Origin: G963674835 sp963674835
GTDB taxonomy: Bacteria > Planctomycetota > Planctomycetia > Pirellulales > Thermoguttaceae
DNA: 64,000 bases
Reading direction: 5' to 3'
Assembly: GCA_963674835.2 (NCBI GenBank)
Contig: CAXXKC010000002.1
Coordinates: 1,116,001 to 1,180,000 of the forward strand
Position 1 is the first letter of the stretch. Each line of letters opens with the position of its first letter. Both the position numbers and the translations under genes were made by a program. The notes under the pieces are model-generated. The model searched no databases and had not been told where the DNA came from. It was given only the letters and a program-made list of their open reading frames with translations. Shown piece by piece: positions 26,765 to 34,628 of this stretch.

Positions 26765-27229
26765 ATGGGGTCAGTTCGGGTTGGAGATCGTGCCCCGGAC
26801 TTCACCGCTTACTCGCAAGCCGGCGAGCCTGTGACCCTGAGCGATTTTCTGGGCAGGCAGGCGGTGGTGCTCTTCTTCTACCCCAAAGATGGAACGGCGG
26901 TCTGCACCAAGGAGGCGTGCAGTTTCCGCGACGCCTACGAGGACTTCGTCCACGCGGGTGCTGTCGTCATCGGAGTGAGTTCCGATTCCGCGGAGAGCCA
27001 CCGGAGTTTTGCAGAGGACCATCGGTTGCCCTTCCTGCTTCTGGCGGACGGGGATGGTGTTCTACGAAAGTCTTTCGGGGTGCCGAGGGCGTTGGGGCTC
27101 TTGCCCGGCCGCGTTACCTACGTCATCGACAAAGAGGGCGCAGTCCGGCACATCTTCAACTCCCAGTTCTCGGCGGATCGGCATATTTCCGAGGCTTTGG
27201 CTGTCGTTCGACAACTGTCCGGAAGTTGA
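26765..27229 (+). CDS. Peroxiredoxin (BCP/AhpC-TSA type)
   Basis: A 154-residue thiol peroxidase. The start is set at ATG 26765, six bases after AAGGAG and directly before the family-typical MGSVRVGDRAPDF. The peroxidatic Cys is in DGTAVCTKEAC and a second Cys five residues later gives the 1-Cys/2-Cys BCP arrangement. It removes hydrogen peroxide and organic or lipid hydroperoxides, fitting a photo-oxidative module with unsaturated or modified membrane lipids. It heads a rightward run of five genes. Confidence 0.92.
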   Translation: MGSVRVGDRAPDFTAYSQAGEPVTLSDFLGRQAVVLFFYPKDGTAVCTKEACSFRDAYEDFVHAGAVVIGVSSDSAESHRSFAEDHRLPFLLLADGDGVLRKSFGVPRALGLLPGRVTYVIDKEGAVRHIFNSQFSADRHISEALAVVRQLSGS

Positions 27230-27268
27230 ATACTCGCTGCACCCGAAGGCCCAGGTGGAGTGGCATAT

Positions 27269-28561
27269 ATGAAGATCGCAATCATCGGCTCCGGGATCAG
27301 CGGCCTGCTCTCGGCCCGCCTGCTTGCGGGCGATCACGACATTCACGTCTTCGAGGCCAACGACTATGCGGGAGGGCACACGAACACGGTCTCGTTCGAG
27401 GCGTTCCGGCGCCAGTATGCCGCTGACACGGGCTTCATGGTCTTCAACGACCGCACGTATCCCAACTTCGTCCGCATGCTTCAGATGCTGGACGTTCGGA
27501 CGCGGAATAGCGACATGAGCTTCAGCGTGCGGTGCGACAAGACCGGACTGGAATACCAGGGCACTTCGCTGAACGGCCTGTTCGCCCAGCGCCACAACCT
27601 TCTGCGTCCGTCCTTCTGCCGGATGCTCGCGGATGTGCTTCGATTTAACCGCCGCGCGCTCGAACTGCTTCAGGGCGAGGACTACGACCTGACGTTGGGA
27701 GACTACCTGGAACAAAGCCGTTACAGCCGGGAGTTCATTGAGCACTACCTCATCCCAATGGGGGCTGCCATCTGGTCGGCCCCCCCGGAGCGGTTTCGTC
27801 AGTTTCCGGCGCGATTCATTGTGAACTTCTTCAACAATCATGGGCTCCTGACCGTGCGCGGCCACCCGCAATGGAAGACCGTGCAGGGGGGCGCGGTCCA
27901 TTACGTTGAAGCCCTCACTCGCCCGTTTGCAGACCGGATTCGGCTCAGCTGTCCCGTCGTCTCGGTGCAGCGATACCCGGATCGTGTGGCCGTGACTTGG
28001 CGAAACGGCCGGTCGGAGGATTTCGACGCCGTGGTCCTGGCTGCGCATTCAGACCAGACGCTTGCCATGCTTACGGACGCCAGCCAAACGGAACGGGAAA
28101 TCTTGGGGGCGTTCGCCTACCAGCGGAACGAGACGGTCCTGCACCTCGATCCGACGTTGCTACCACGCCGGCGCCGTGCTTGGGCGTCCTGGAACTACCG
28201 GATCCCGCGGGAAGAAGGCCAACCGGTGGTGCTGACGTACAACCTGAATCGGCTTCAGGGGCACGACTCGCCCGACCCGATCTGCATTACGCTCAACGGG
28301 ACCCGCTGCATCGACGAGAAGAAGATCCTGCGCCGGATCGAATACCATCACCCGGTCTACAGCCGGGAAGCACTCGCAGCTCAGAAGCGGTTTCACGAGA
28401 TAAACGGCAAGAACCGCACGTACTTCTGCGGCGCCTATTGGGGACACGGCTTTCACGAGGACGGGGTCAATAGCGCCTTGGCCGTCGGCCAGTCCTTCGG
28501 GAAGCGATTGGAATCATGCACAGTTGCCTGTACCAAGGGTATGTCCAGCACCGACGCCTGA
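27269..28561 (+). CDS. FAD/NAD(P)-binding flavoprotein (COG2907, amine-oxidase fold)
   Basis: A 430-residue flavoprotein. ATG 27269 has AGGTGGAG eight bases upstream; an in-frame GTG at 27260 is an alternative. The dinucleotide-binding motif is MKIAIIGSGISGLLSARLL, followed by the conserved FEANDYAGGHTNTV and DTGFMVFNDRTYPNF. The C-terminal FAD segment is FCGAYWGHGFHEDGVNSALA. COG2907 genes almost always precede DUF1365 and a cyclopropane-synthase-like methyltransferase, as here. Related flavoproteins are proposed to act on membrane acyl chains during singlet-oxygen stress; that function is inference here. Confidence 0.88.
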   Translation: MKIAIIGSGISGLLSARLLAGDHDIHVFEANDYAGGHTNTVSFEAFRRQYAADTGFMVFNDRTYPNFVRMLQMLDVRTRNSDMSFSVRCDKTGLEYQGTSLNGLFAQRHNLLRPSFCRMLADVLRFNRRALELLQGEDYDLTLGDYLEQSRYSREFIEHYLIPMGAAIWSAPPERFRQFPARFIVNFFNNHGLLTVRGHPQWKTVQGGAVHYVEALTRPFADRIRLSCPVVSVQRYPDRVAVTWRNGRSEDFDAVVLAAHSDQTLAMLTDASQTEREILGAFAYQRNETVLHLDPTLLPRRRRAWASWNYRIPREEGQPVVLTYNLNRLQGHDSPDPICITLNGTRCIDEKKILRRIEYHHPVYSREALAAQKRFHEINGKNRTYFCGAYWGHGFHEDGVNSALAVGQSFGKRLESCTVACTKGMSSTDA

Positions 28562-29292
28562 GTCCCGCGGAACATGTCTTCCGCTACGGGCTGTACCTGG
28601 CGTACTTGGACCTCGACGAATTGCCGGCCGTGACGGGCGGCGGTTGTGGGTTGTATCGCGCTACGTTTTCCCCAGCGTCCTTCCTTCGCAGGGATCATGT
28701 GGGTGATGCAAAAGTTCCCCTACCGGACGCCGTCCGGACTCTGGTCGAAGAGCGGACCGGTTGGCGGCCGAACGGGCCCGTCCGCCTGCTCACCCTGCTG
28801 CGAAACTGGGGTTACTATTTCTGTCCGTTGTGCCTGTACTACTGCTTTGACGGCGGCGGCCAAACGGTGGATGCCGTGGTCGCCGAGGTCAGCAACACTC
28901 CTTGGCTGGAGCGGCACTGGTACGTGCTTTGGCAGGGCAACCGCGTCGGCGAGCCATCGCAACTGCGGTTCCGACACCCTAAGGGTTTTCACGTATCGCC
29001 CTTCATGGACATGGACATGCTGTACGAATGGCATCTGAACGAGCCGGGGGCAGACCTGAGAGTGGCGATTATCAACTCACGCGGCGACGAGCGATTGTTC
29101 GATGTCAGCCTCGTGCTGAAGCGTCGGGAGTTGAGTCGCTGGTCCATGCTTCGTGCATTGGGGCGTCACCCGTGGATGACGGGGAGGGTCGTCCAGGCCA
29201 TCTACTGGCAGGCTTTCCGCCTGTGGCGCAATAAATGCCCGTTCTATCCCCACCCGAAGTACCTCCAGGAATCGGAAACGCGAGAACCATGA
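28516..29292 (+). CDS. DUF1365 protein
   Basis: A 258-residue protein beginning MHSCLYQGYVQHRRLSPAEH, the classic DUF1365 start (short secretory-like chain with HxR). Further family landmarks are FYCLYY-like YYFCPLCLYYCFDGGG, EVSNTPWLERHWYV and KGFHVSPFMDMDMLYEW. The biochemical role is unknown; it is consistently linked to COG2907 and Cfa-type genes. It overlaps the flavoprotein gene by 46 bp and the next gene by an ATGA, indicating tight translational coupling. Confidence 0.9.
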   Translation: MHSCLYQGYVQHRRLSPAEHVFRYGLYLAYLDLDELPAVTGGGCGLYRATFSPASFLRRDHVGDAKVPLPDAVRTLVEERTGWRPNGPVRLLTLLRNWGYYFCPLCLYYCFDGGGQTVDAVVAEVSNTPWLERHWYVLWQGNRVGEPSQLRFRHPKGFHVSPFMDMDMLYEWHLNEPGADLRVAIINSRGDERLFDVSLVLKRRELSRWSMLRALGRHPWMTGRVVQAIYWQAFRLWRNKCPFYPHPKYLQESETREP

Positions 29293-30590
29293 CGGGCGCC
29301 TCTCCGCATAGCGTTGAACGGTCCAAGGGCGTCGGTAGGCACGTCGAACGTGTGCTCCGACGCCTCGTGTGGCGCCAGGTGGAGAAGCTCGATGGTGGCC
29401 GATTGGAGATTGACGACGACGGCCAGCACCAGGAATTCGGACTCGCAGGCGAGGGCTGTCTGGCGGCCAGCATCGTGATCCGCGATCCTCGCTTTTACCG
29501 GCACCTGGTGTTCGGCGGCAGCCTGGGCGCGGCAGAGGCCTACATCCGTGGATACTGGGACTGCGACGACCTAGTCAGCCTTGTGCGGATCTTCTGCCGG
29601 AACGCGGCGGTGTCGACCGGTCTTGAGGGCGGCCCGGCTCGTGTTCTGAGCTCGCTTGCAAGGGTCGGCCACTGGTTGAGGCGGAATACGCCGTTGGGAA
29701 GCCGACGGAACATCGCTGCCCATTACGACCTCGGCAATGAGTTCTTCGCGCTCTTCCTCGATGAGACGATGGCCTACTCCTGCGCGATCTTCCCTCGTGC
29801 CGAGAGCACGCTTCACGAGGCGTCGGTGGCCAAGTTCGATCGCATCTGCCAGAAGCTGGCTCTGACGGCGGATGACCACGTGCTGGAGATCGGCGCGGGC
29901 TGGGGTGGCTTCGCACTCCATGCCGCGCAGAAGTACGGCTGCCGCGTCACCACGACCACCATCTCCCGCAAGCAATACGAATACAGCCGGCGGCAGGTCG
30001 AGGCCGCAGGCTTGGCAGACCGTGTTACCGTGCTCTGCGAGGACTACCGCGCGCTAAAGGGTTCGTTCGACAAGATCGTCTCTATCGAGATGATCGAGGC
30101 TGTGGGCCATCAGTACTTCGACACGTACTTCAACATCTGCTCGGAACGACTGAGACCTCACGGGATGATGCTGCTTCAGGCGATCGTGATCCCCGACCAG
30201 CGCTACGAGCGCTATCGGCGCTCGGTGGACTTCATTCAGCGCTACATCTTCCCAGGCGGCTGCCTGCCATCCATCGGGGCCATCTGTCATTCGCTTGGCC
30301 GGGTGACCGATTTATGCCTCTCGCATTTGGAGGACATCACGCCCCACTACGCCGAAACCCTGGCAACTTGGCGGCAGCGGTTCCGCGCGAACCTCGATCA
30401 AGTGCGAGCCTTGGGGTTCTCGGAGGAGTTCATCCGCACCTGGGACTTCTACTTGTGCTACTGCGAGGGGGGCTTCCGGGAGCGAGCGATCGGGGACGTG
30501 CAGATGTTGCTGACCAAACCGGCATGCCGGCGGGCAGCAATCGTCCCCTCGCTGAACGGGATCGTGAGTGTAGCTGCCGGAGGAGGTTGA
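29289..30590 (+). CDS. Cyclopropane-fatty-acyl-phospholipid synthase family methyltransferase (first copy)
   Basis: A 433-residue SAM-dependent methyltransferase. ATG 29289 overlaps the DUF1365 stop (ATGA). SAM motif I is VLEIGAGWGGFALHAA, and family landmarks include NIAAHYDLGNEFFALFLDE, MAYSCAIF, ITTTTISRKQYEYS-like TTTTISRKQYEYSRR, VSIEMIEAVGHQYFDTYF and YIFPGGCLPS. The enzyme adds a methylene or methyl group to unsaturated acyl chains of phospholipids. In alphaproteobacterial singlet-oxygen regulons a relative starts furan or methylated fatty acid synthesis; whether this copy makes cyclopropane or methyl-branched products cannot be read from sequence. Confidence 0.9.
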   Translation: MTGASPHSVERSKGVGRHVERVLRRLVWRQVEKLDGGRLEIDDDGQHQEFGLAGEGCLAASIVIRDPRFYRHLVFGGSLGAAEAYIRGYWDCDDLVSLVRIFCRNAAVSTGLEGGPARVLSSLARVGHWLRRNTPLGSRRNIAAHYDLGNEFFALFLDETMAYSCAIFPRAESTLHEASVAKFDRICQKLALTADDHVLEIGAGWGGFALHAAQKYGCRVTTTTISRKQYEYSRRQVEAAGLADRVTVLCEDYRALKGSFDKIVSIEMIEAVGHQYFDTYFNICSERLRPHGMMLLQAIVIPDQRYERYRRSVDFIQRYIFPGGCLPSIGAICHSLGRVTDLCLSHLEDITPHYAETLATWRQRFRANLDQVRALGFSEEFIRTWDFYLCYCEGGFRERAIGDVQMLLTKPACRRAAIVPSLNGIVSVAAGGG

Positions 30591-30598
30591 GCGTTTTG

Positions 30599-31147
30599 AT
30601 GACCGTCCGATGGAGGAAGTTACTGAACTTCGCATGCTTCCAGGCCGGATGGTTTGCCTGCGCCCTGGGGGCGGCGTGGGGGTGGCCTCTTCTGGGGCCA
30701 TTGGTGGTCGGGGGACTCCTGATTCTTCAGCTTCCCTTGGTGCCAGCTCCCCGCCGGCAAGTTCTTTTTGTCTTGGTGGTAGGGCTGGCCGGTTGGCTGA
30801 TCGACAGTGGGCTTGCTTCTGCTGGTGTGTTTACCTTTTCCGGCGGGGGCATGTTCCTCGGGCTAGGTCCCCTTTGGATGGCTGCCTTGTGGGCAAACTT
30901 CGCCGGGACCTTCCACCTCTGCCTGGACTGGTTGCGAGGGCGTTACTGGCTCGCAGCCACGCTAGGAGCCTTCGGCGGACCGCTAGCCTACTACGGCGGC
31001 CAGCGACTCGGCGCGATGCACCTAGGCGGCGATGTAGCGATGAGCCTTCTGGTAATCGCCGCGGAGTGGGCCCTCGCAACGCCGGCCCTCGTCCGTCTTT
31101 CAGAAGTCGGCCCTTTCGACGGCTTGAGGAGGATATTGAACACGTAG
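30599..31147 (+). CDS. DUF2878 membrane protein
   Basis: A 182-residue hydrophobic protein with about five to six membrane helices, opening LLNFACFQAGWFACALGAAW and continuing LFVLVVGLAGWLIDSGLASA, GLGPLWMAALWANFAGTFH. This matches DUF2878. GGAGGAGG at the end of the preceding gene precedes ATG 30599 by about 11 bases. It is the last gene of the rightward operon and converges on DUF2177 with a 36-bp gap. Function is unknown; DUF2878 recurs beside Cfa, DUF1365 and DUF1295 genes. Confidence 0.82.
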   Translation: MTVRWRKLLNFACFQAGWFACALGAAWGWPLLGPLVVGGLLILQLPLVPAPRRQVLFVLVVGLAGWLIDSGLASAGVFTFSGGGMFLGLGPLWMAALWANFAGTFHLCLDWLRGRYWLAATLGAFGGPLAYYGGQRLGAMHLGGDVAMSLLVIAAEWALATPALVRLSEVGPFDGLRRILNT

Positions 31148-31183
31148 GTGAGCTGGAGCAGGAACATTTGCAATGCTCCTTCC

Positions 31184-31600
31184 TCAACCAGGCGGAAACG
31201 GCGGCCAGCGTCCGATCAGGTAGCCAACAGCAGCAACCGACGCGCCTAGAATGGTGCCCCACACCATGTCGACAACTGTCACGATCCACGGCCAGTTTTT
31301 GACCGTTGCGAGGTTCGTTAGATCATAAGTCGCATAAGTGACAAGGCCGAAGAAGCCGCCCAGAACGACGGCCCTGCGCAGCGAGCTGGCCTGCACGCCG
31401 GGGACAACGGCGAATACCAGCAGCCCCACCACGAACAGAAGGTAAAAGGCGATGGCTGCCCACCAGTTCGGCTGGTCGCTCAGCAGGAACCCCAGGTGCT
31501 TGCGGTAGAACCCACGGGCCACGATGACCAGCCAGACCATGTCGATCGCCAGAAAGCTCACGAGCGCCGCCAGATAGATCTTTAGGTAATAGGCAATCAC
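31184..31600 (-). CDS. DUF2177 membrane protein
   Basis: A 138-residue protein with four membrane helices. The start is GTG 31600, whose last bases overlap the upstream stop (GTGA), with GGAG eight bases before it. The N-terminus YYLKIYLAALVSFLAIDMVW and then VARGFYRKHLGFLLSDQPNW are typical of DUF2177. Further helices include GGFFGLVTYATYDLTNLAT and VVDMVWGTILGASVAAVGYL. Function is unknown. It is third in a leftward operon after DUF1295 and the second methyltransferase. Confidence 0.88.
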   Translation of the reverse strand: MIAYYLKIYLAALVSFLAIDMVWLVIVARGFYRKHLGFLLSDQPNWWAAIAFYLLFVVGLLVFAVVPGVQASSLRRAVVLGGFFGLVTYATYDLTNLATVKNWPWIVTVVDMVWGTILGASVAAVGYLIGRWPPFPPG

Positions 31601-32688
31601 TGGAAGTTCTCCGTATCCTTTGAATCGCGGGTTTCCGGTTCCCCTGAGCGGTCGCCTCCGGCCGGCTTGGAGAAACGATAGTGGGAGACGAACCACTCGC
31701 CCCCCGCCCGATAGTTGAAAAGCTCTGCACACGCCATGAAGAACATGCGCCACCGCTGGAGTTGACGCGCAGCTTCCTTTCGCCCAAGCGTACACTCGAA
31801 CAACCGAAGGAGTTCGGGCCGTTGTCGGTCGCACTTGACCAGCCAGGCCTCCAGGGTCCTTGCGTACTGCGTGCCCGAGAACCGCCAGTGTTCCTCCAGC
31901 ACCAGGTCGCGCTGGAAGTACAGTAGCAGGTCGTCGGACGGCATGATGCCGCCCGTAAAGAAGTGCCGGCCCATCCAGTTCGCTTCGCCCACTGTCTCGA
32001 AGGGGTAGGCAAACCGGGCGTGGCAGAAGATGTGGACCATCAACTTGCCGTGCGTTCTTAGCCAGACGGCGATCCGCCGGAGCAACTCCTCGTGGTTACG
32101 CACGTGCTCGAACATCTCTACCGACAGAACCCGATCGAACTGCCGCTTGGTACCGAAATCCGCGACGTTGGCCGTCAGCACTTCTAAGTTGTTCAGTCCG
32201 AGGTCGCGACAACGCGACTCGATGAACTCCCGTTGGGTCCGCGAGTTGGAGATCGCCAGTATTCGGCACCGCGGGTATTGCTGGGCGATCCAGAGGGATA
32301 GAGAGCCCCAGCCGCATCCCAGCTCCAGGATCTCCATCCCGTCTTCGATCTCGGCGCGCTGGCAGAACAAGTCCAGCATGGCGTCTTCCGCCTGCGGCAG
32401 CGTCGTGTCCGCTTGCGGCCAGTAACAGCAACTGTACTTCAGCCGCGGCCCGAGCACCCGCTGGAAGAACTCGCTGGGGACCTCGTAGTGCTGCACGTTT
32501 GCGGCGTCCGTGTCGATGGCGACGGGGCCGTGGCGCAACTGGACGATGAACTGCCGCAGGGATTCCCTGGGCTGACCGCTGTCACGACGCGACTCCTCGC
32601 GGAGGCGGGCCACAAGCAGCCGGCGCATCCCCATGCGGATCAACCAGTCTGGCAAGATGGCCCGTTCGGCCAGATCGATCAGGTCCAT
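31597..32688 (-). CDS. Cyclopropane-fatty-acyl-phospholipid synthase family methyltransferase (second copy)
   Basis: A 363-residue SAM methyltransferase clearly different from the copy at 29.3 kb. ATG 32688 overlaps the DUF1295 stop (TGATG). SAM motif I is ILELGCGWGSLSLWIAQQ; other landmarks are HYEVPSEFFQRVLGP, YSCCYWPQ, LAISNSRTQREFIE and VLSVEMFEHVRNHEELL. It lacks the long N-terminal domain of true Cfa and resembles the shorter methyltransferases found in DUF1295-DUF2177 operons. The product may be a methylated or furan-type fatty acid precursor; this is inference from context. Confidence 0.88.
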   Translation of the reverse strand: MDLIDLAERAILPDWLIRMGMRRLLVARLREESRRDSGQPRESLRQFIVQLRHGPVAIDTDAANVQHYEVPSEFFQRVLGPRLKYSCCYWPQADTTLPQAEDAMLDLFCQRAEIEDGMEILELGCGWGSLSLWIAQQYPRCRILAISNSRTQREFIESRCRDLGLNNLEVLTANVADFGTKRQFDRVLSVEMFEHVRNHEELLRRIAVWLRTHGKLMVHIFCHARFAYPFETVGEANWMGRHFFTGGIMPSDDLLLYFQRDLVLEEHWRFSGTQYARTLEAWLVKCDRQRPELLRLFECTLGRKEAARQLQRWRMFFMACAELFNYRAGGEWFVSHYRFSKPAGGDRSGEPETRDSKDTENFQ

Positions 32689-33494
32689 CAGGGCCCGTCT
32701 CCCTTCTTGGGAAACCACGGCACGAAGGCGCTGGTGGTGCGCTGGTACTCGCGGTAGTCCTCGCCACGGCTGGCCAGGGCCTGCGCCTCGGTCGGCGGGA
32801 TGCCCGTCACCTTGAGCAGAAAATACAGCATCACAGCGGGCGCCAGCAGCGTGACCCACCAATGGGCCGCGCCGACCGCTAAGGCGACATAAGACCACCA
32901 GTGCAGCCATTCGAAGAAGTAGTTTGGGTGCCGCGAGTAGCGCCACCAACCCTCGCGGCAAGTCTTGCCACGGCTTTCCGGACGCCGCTTGAATCGGGCG
33001 AGCTGTCGGTCAGCGATCACAGTATTGCCGACACTGACGCACCAGATCACCACGCCAGCGGCATCCCATACTGTCCAGCGGTCTGCCAGATGGTAGGCGA
33101 CCACCAAAACAGGCATGGCGAAGAACAAGGCGGCAATGGCCTGCGTCTGGAAGAAAAGGAATAGTCTTCGGTTGGCCGCCGCCCCCCACCCGGCGCGGAA
33201 CGTGCGGTAGCGGCCCTCTTCCGGGCGTCCGAGAACTCGGTCCAGCAGAATATAAGTCGCCAGCCGGGCGGCCCAAACGCCAATCAGCAGCGCAACCAGG
33301 ACGCGGCGCGGCAGGTAGCCGTCAGACGTCGCCGCGAAGAAGACGCCCAGAATGCCAACGCCAGCAGCCCAGCCGGCGTCGACAATCCCTGCGTTGCCCG
33401 TCCGCCGCTGGACCAGCCAAAGGACGGCCATCATGGCGGAAACGACGATCAGTCCGACAAGGAGTTGCGTTCCGGCGGCCAGCACCATCGTCAT
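32688..33494 (-). CDS. DUF1295 (steroid 5-alpha-reductase-like) membrane protein
   Basis: A 268-residue polytopic protein. ATG 33494 and ATG 33488 are both possible; GGAGG lies 3 or 9 bases upstream respectively. The C-terminal domain has the conserved QLARFKRRPE, GWWRYSRHPNYFFEWLHWWS and GEDYREYQRTTSAFVPWFP, typical of DUF1295/steroid-reductase enzymes that reduce double bonds using NADPH. It heads the leftward operon DUF1295, methyltransferase, DUF2177, all with overlapping start and stop codons. Confidence 0.9.
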   Translation of the reverse strand: MTMVLAAGTQLLVGLIVVSAMMAVLWLVQRRTGNAGIVDAGWAAGVGILGVFFAATSDGYLPRRVLVALLIGVWAARLATYILLDRVLGRPEEGRYRTFRAGWGAAANRRLFLFFQTQAIAALFFAMPVLVVAYHLADRWTVWDAAGVVIWCVSVGNTVIADRQLARFKRRPESRGKTCREGWWRYSRHPNYFFEWLHWWSYVALAVGAAHWWVTLLAPAVMLYFLLKVTGIPPTEAQALASRGEDYREYQRTTSAFVPWFPKKGDGP

Positions 33495-33948
33495 CGCCCT
33501 CCGAATCTCCTGTGCCGCGGTTGTTGTCCGGCCCCACGAGGCATCCGAATTCTCGCTGCCTAGTGAACCTTCTGGATTCTTCAGCCTGGCGAGGTCTGAC
33601 CGGACCGGGAATCCTGGACTTGTCCCAAAGTGCCCTTGGTTTCTTCTGGCGACACGGCGTGCGGCATAACCTACCGGCATCGCGCAGCCGAAGGGCATTC
33701 CCCTGGCTTCACGGCGTCGTTGACATCATAGAACGTAGGCGGCTCATAGGTCCAACCCCTGGCCAATCGCCTTTCCCCCTGACGCATTCTCCACACAATA
33801 TACGCCCCCCGACGGCGGCAAAGAGTCGCGACCTCAAGCCGAACTCTCGGTTCATGTCGTCCAGAAGTCCCGACAGCTTGAAAAACAACATGGGATCGCT
33901 GCGGTACTACCGCCCCTCGCCATGATTTTCAGCCGGCTTTTCACAAAC
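33495..33948. other. Upstream region of the DUF1295 operon
   Basis: About 450 bp that must hold the operon's leftward promoter. I see no coding frame or RNA gene. GAATCC-like words occur, but I cannot assign an ECF promoter with confidence. Confidence 0.4.
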
Positions 33949-33950
33949 TA

Positions 33951-34041
33951 GAGCGCATTCGGCGTAATCGTAGCGTGTTTTTCGCTTTCGGAACCGTACA
34001 AACACGCCGCCGCGAACGCTACAGTTAAGTGCGACACGCAC
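33951..34041 (+). repeat. Rep1 copy B, intact 91-bp TA-flanked repeat
   Basis: An intact reference copy flanked by TA (33949-33950 and 34042-34043). It contains GTAGCG and CGCTAC as inverted inner arms and imperfect terminal inverted repeats (about 15 of 25 positions). Its right edge abuts the T-tract of the tmRNA terminator. Confidence 0.9.
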
Positions 34042-34042
34042 T

Positions 34043-34076
34043 AAAAAAGCCACTTACGACTTCTCGTAAGTGGCTT
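34043..34076 (-). terminator. Rho-independent terminator of the tmRNA gene
   Basis: The minus strand forms a perfect 13-bp stem (AAGCCACTTACGA with its complement) around GAAG, ending in six T residues (34048-34043). It starts 7 bases after the tmRNA 3' end. Confidence 0.93.
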
Positions 34077-34082
34077 AGTAAC

Positions 34083-34408
34083 TGGAGGCGGCGGGAATCG
34101 AACCCGCGTCCCGTGACATTTCCATGGAGGCCTCTACGTGTGTAGTCGACTCATTTCCGAAGTTTCACTCACCGACCCCCTGCCGACGGGGTGCCTGGCT
34201 CGCTATTCGGGAACAGGGTTTAGTCTCGAGCGTGCCCGACGTGACTCGAAACGATCCGGATTTGTTGACCGGTCTTTGGACCTCTCCGGCAAAGGTCCTC
34301 AACCGGGGCTACGTGTTTCTACGCAGCCAGGACGAGGTTATCCTCGGCAATTAAAGTTGTGGTCAGCTTTTTACGTGGCCCACTGACCAACCACGACACG
34401 CCACCTCC
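34083..34408 (-). ncRNA. ssrA: tmRNA (ribosome rescue RNA)
   Basis: The 3' end reads CGGGTTCGATTCCCGCCGCC then TCCA, the canonical tmRNA T-arm and acceptor. The 5' GGAGGTG pairs with 3' CGCCTCC (seven pairs including one G-T), giving a 326-nt RNA before CCA addition; CCA is not encoded. The tag frame at 34348-34322 reads AEDNLVLAA followed by TAG, ending in the LAA degron recognised by ClpXP/ClpAP. The resume codon GCC is assigned from tag length and alanine start, so it is an inference. A strong terminator follows. A clpS gene lies 7.5 kb away but is not linked functionally by position. Confidence 0.93.
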
Positions 34409-34628
34409 ACTTCATACTGTCCGGTCGAAACCTGTTCGCCCCCGAATCGTCCGGCAACGCACCAACACCTGTCCGGCACTTCCAACCAAACTCGCACCCA
34501 CCACCCGAATATCCGGATACAGGGCGTCCTTGAAGCACCATCGGTGCTGGCCACGTCGCCACCCTCCAATTGTACCATCGCCTGGGTTCACGTCCATCTG
34601 TCGGCCACCTCTTCGCCTGCTCCCCGCT

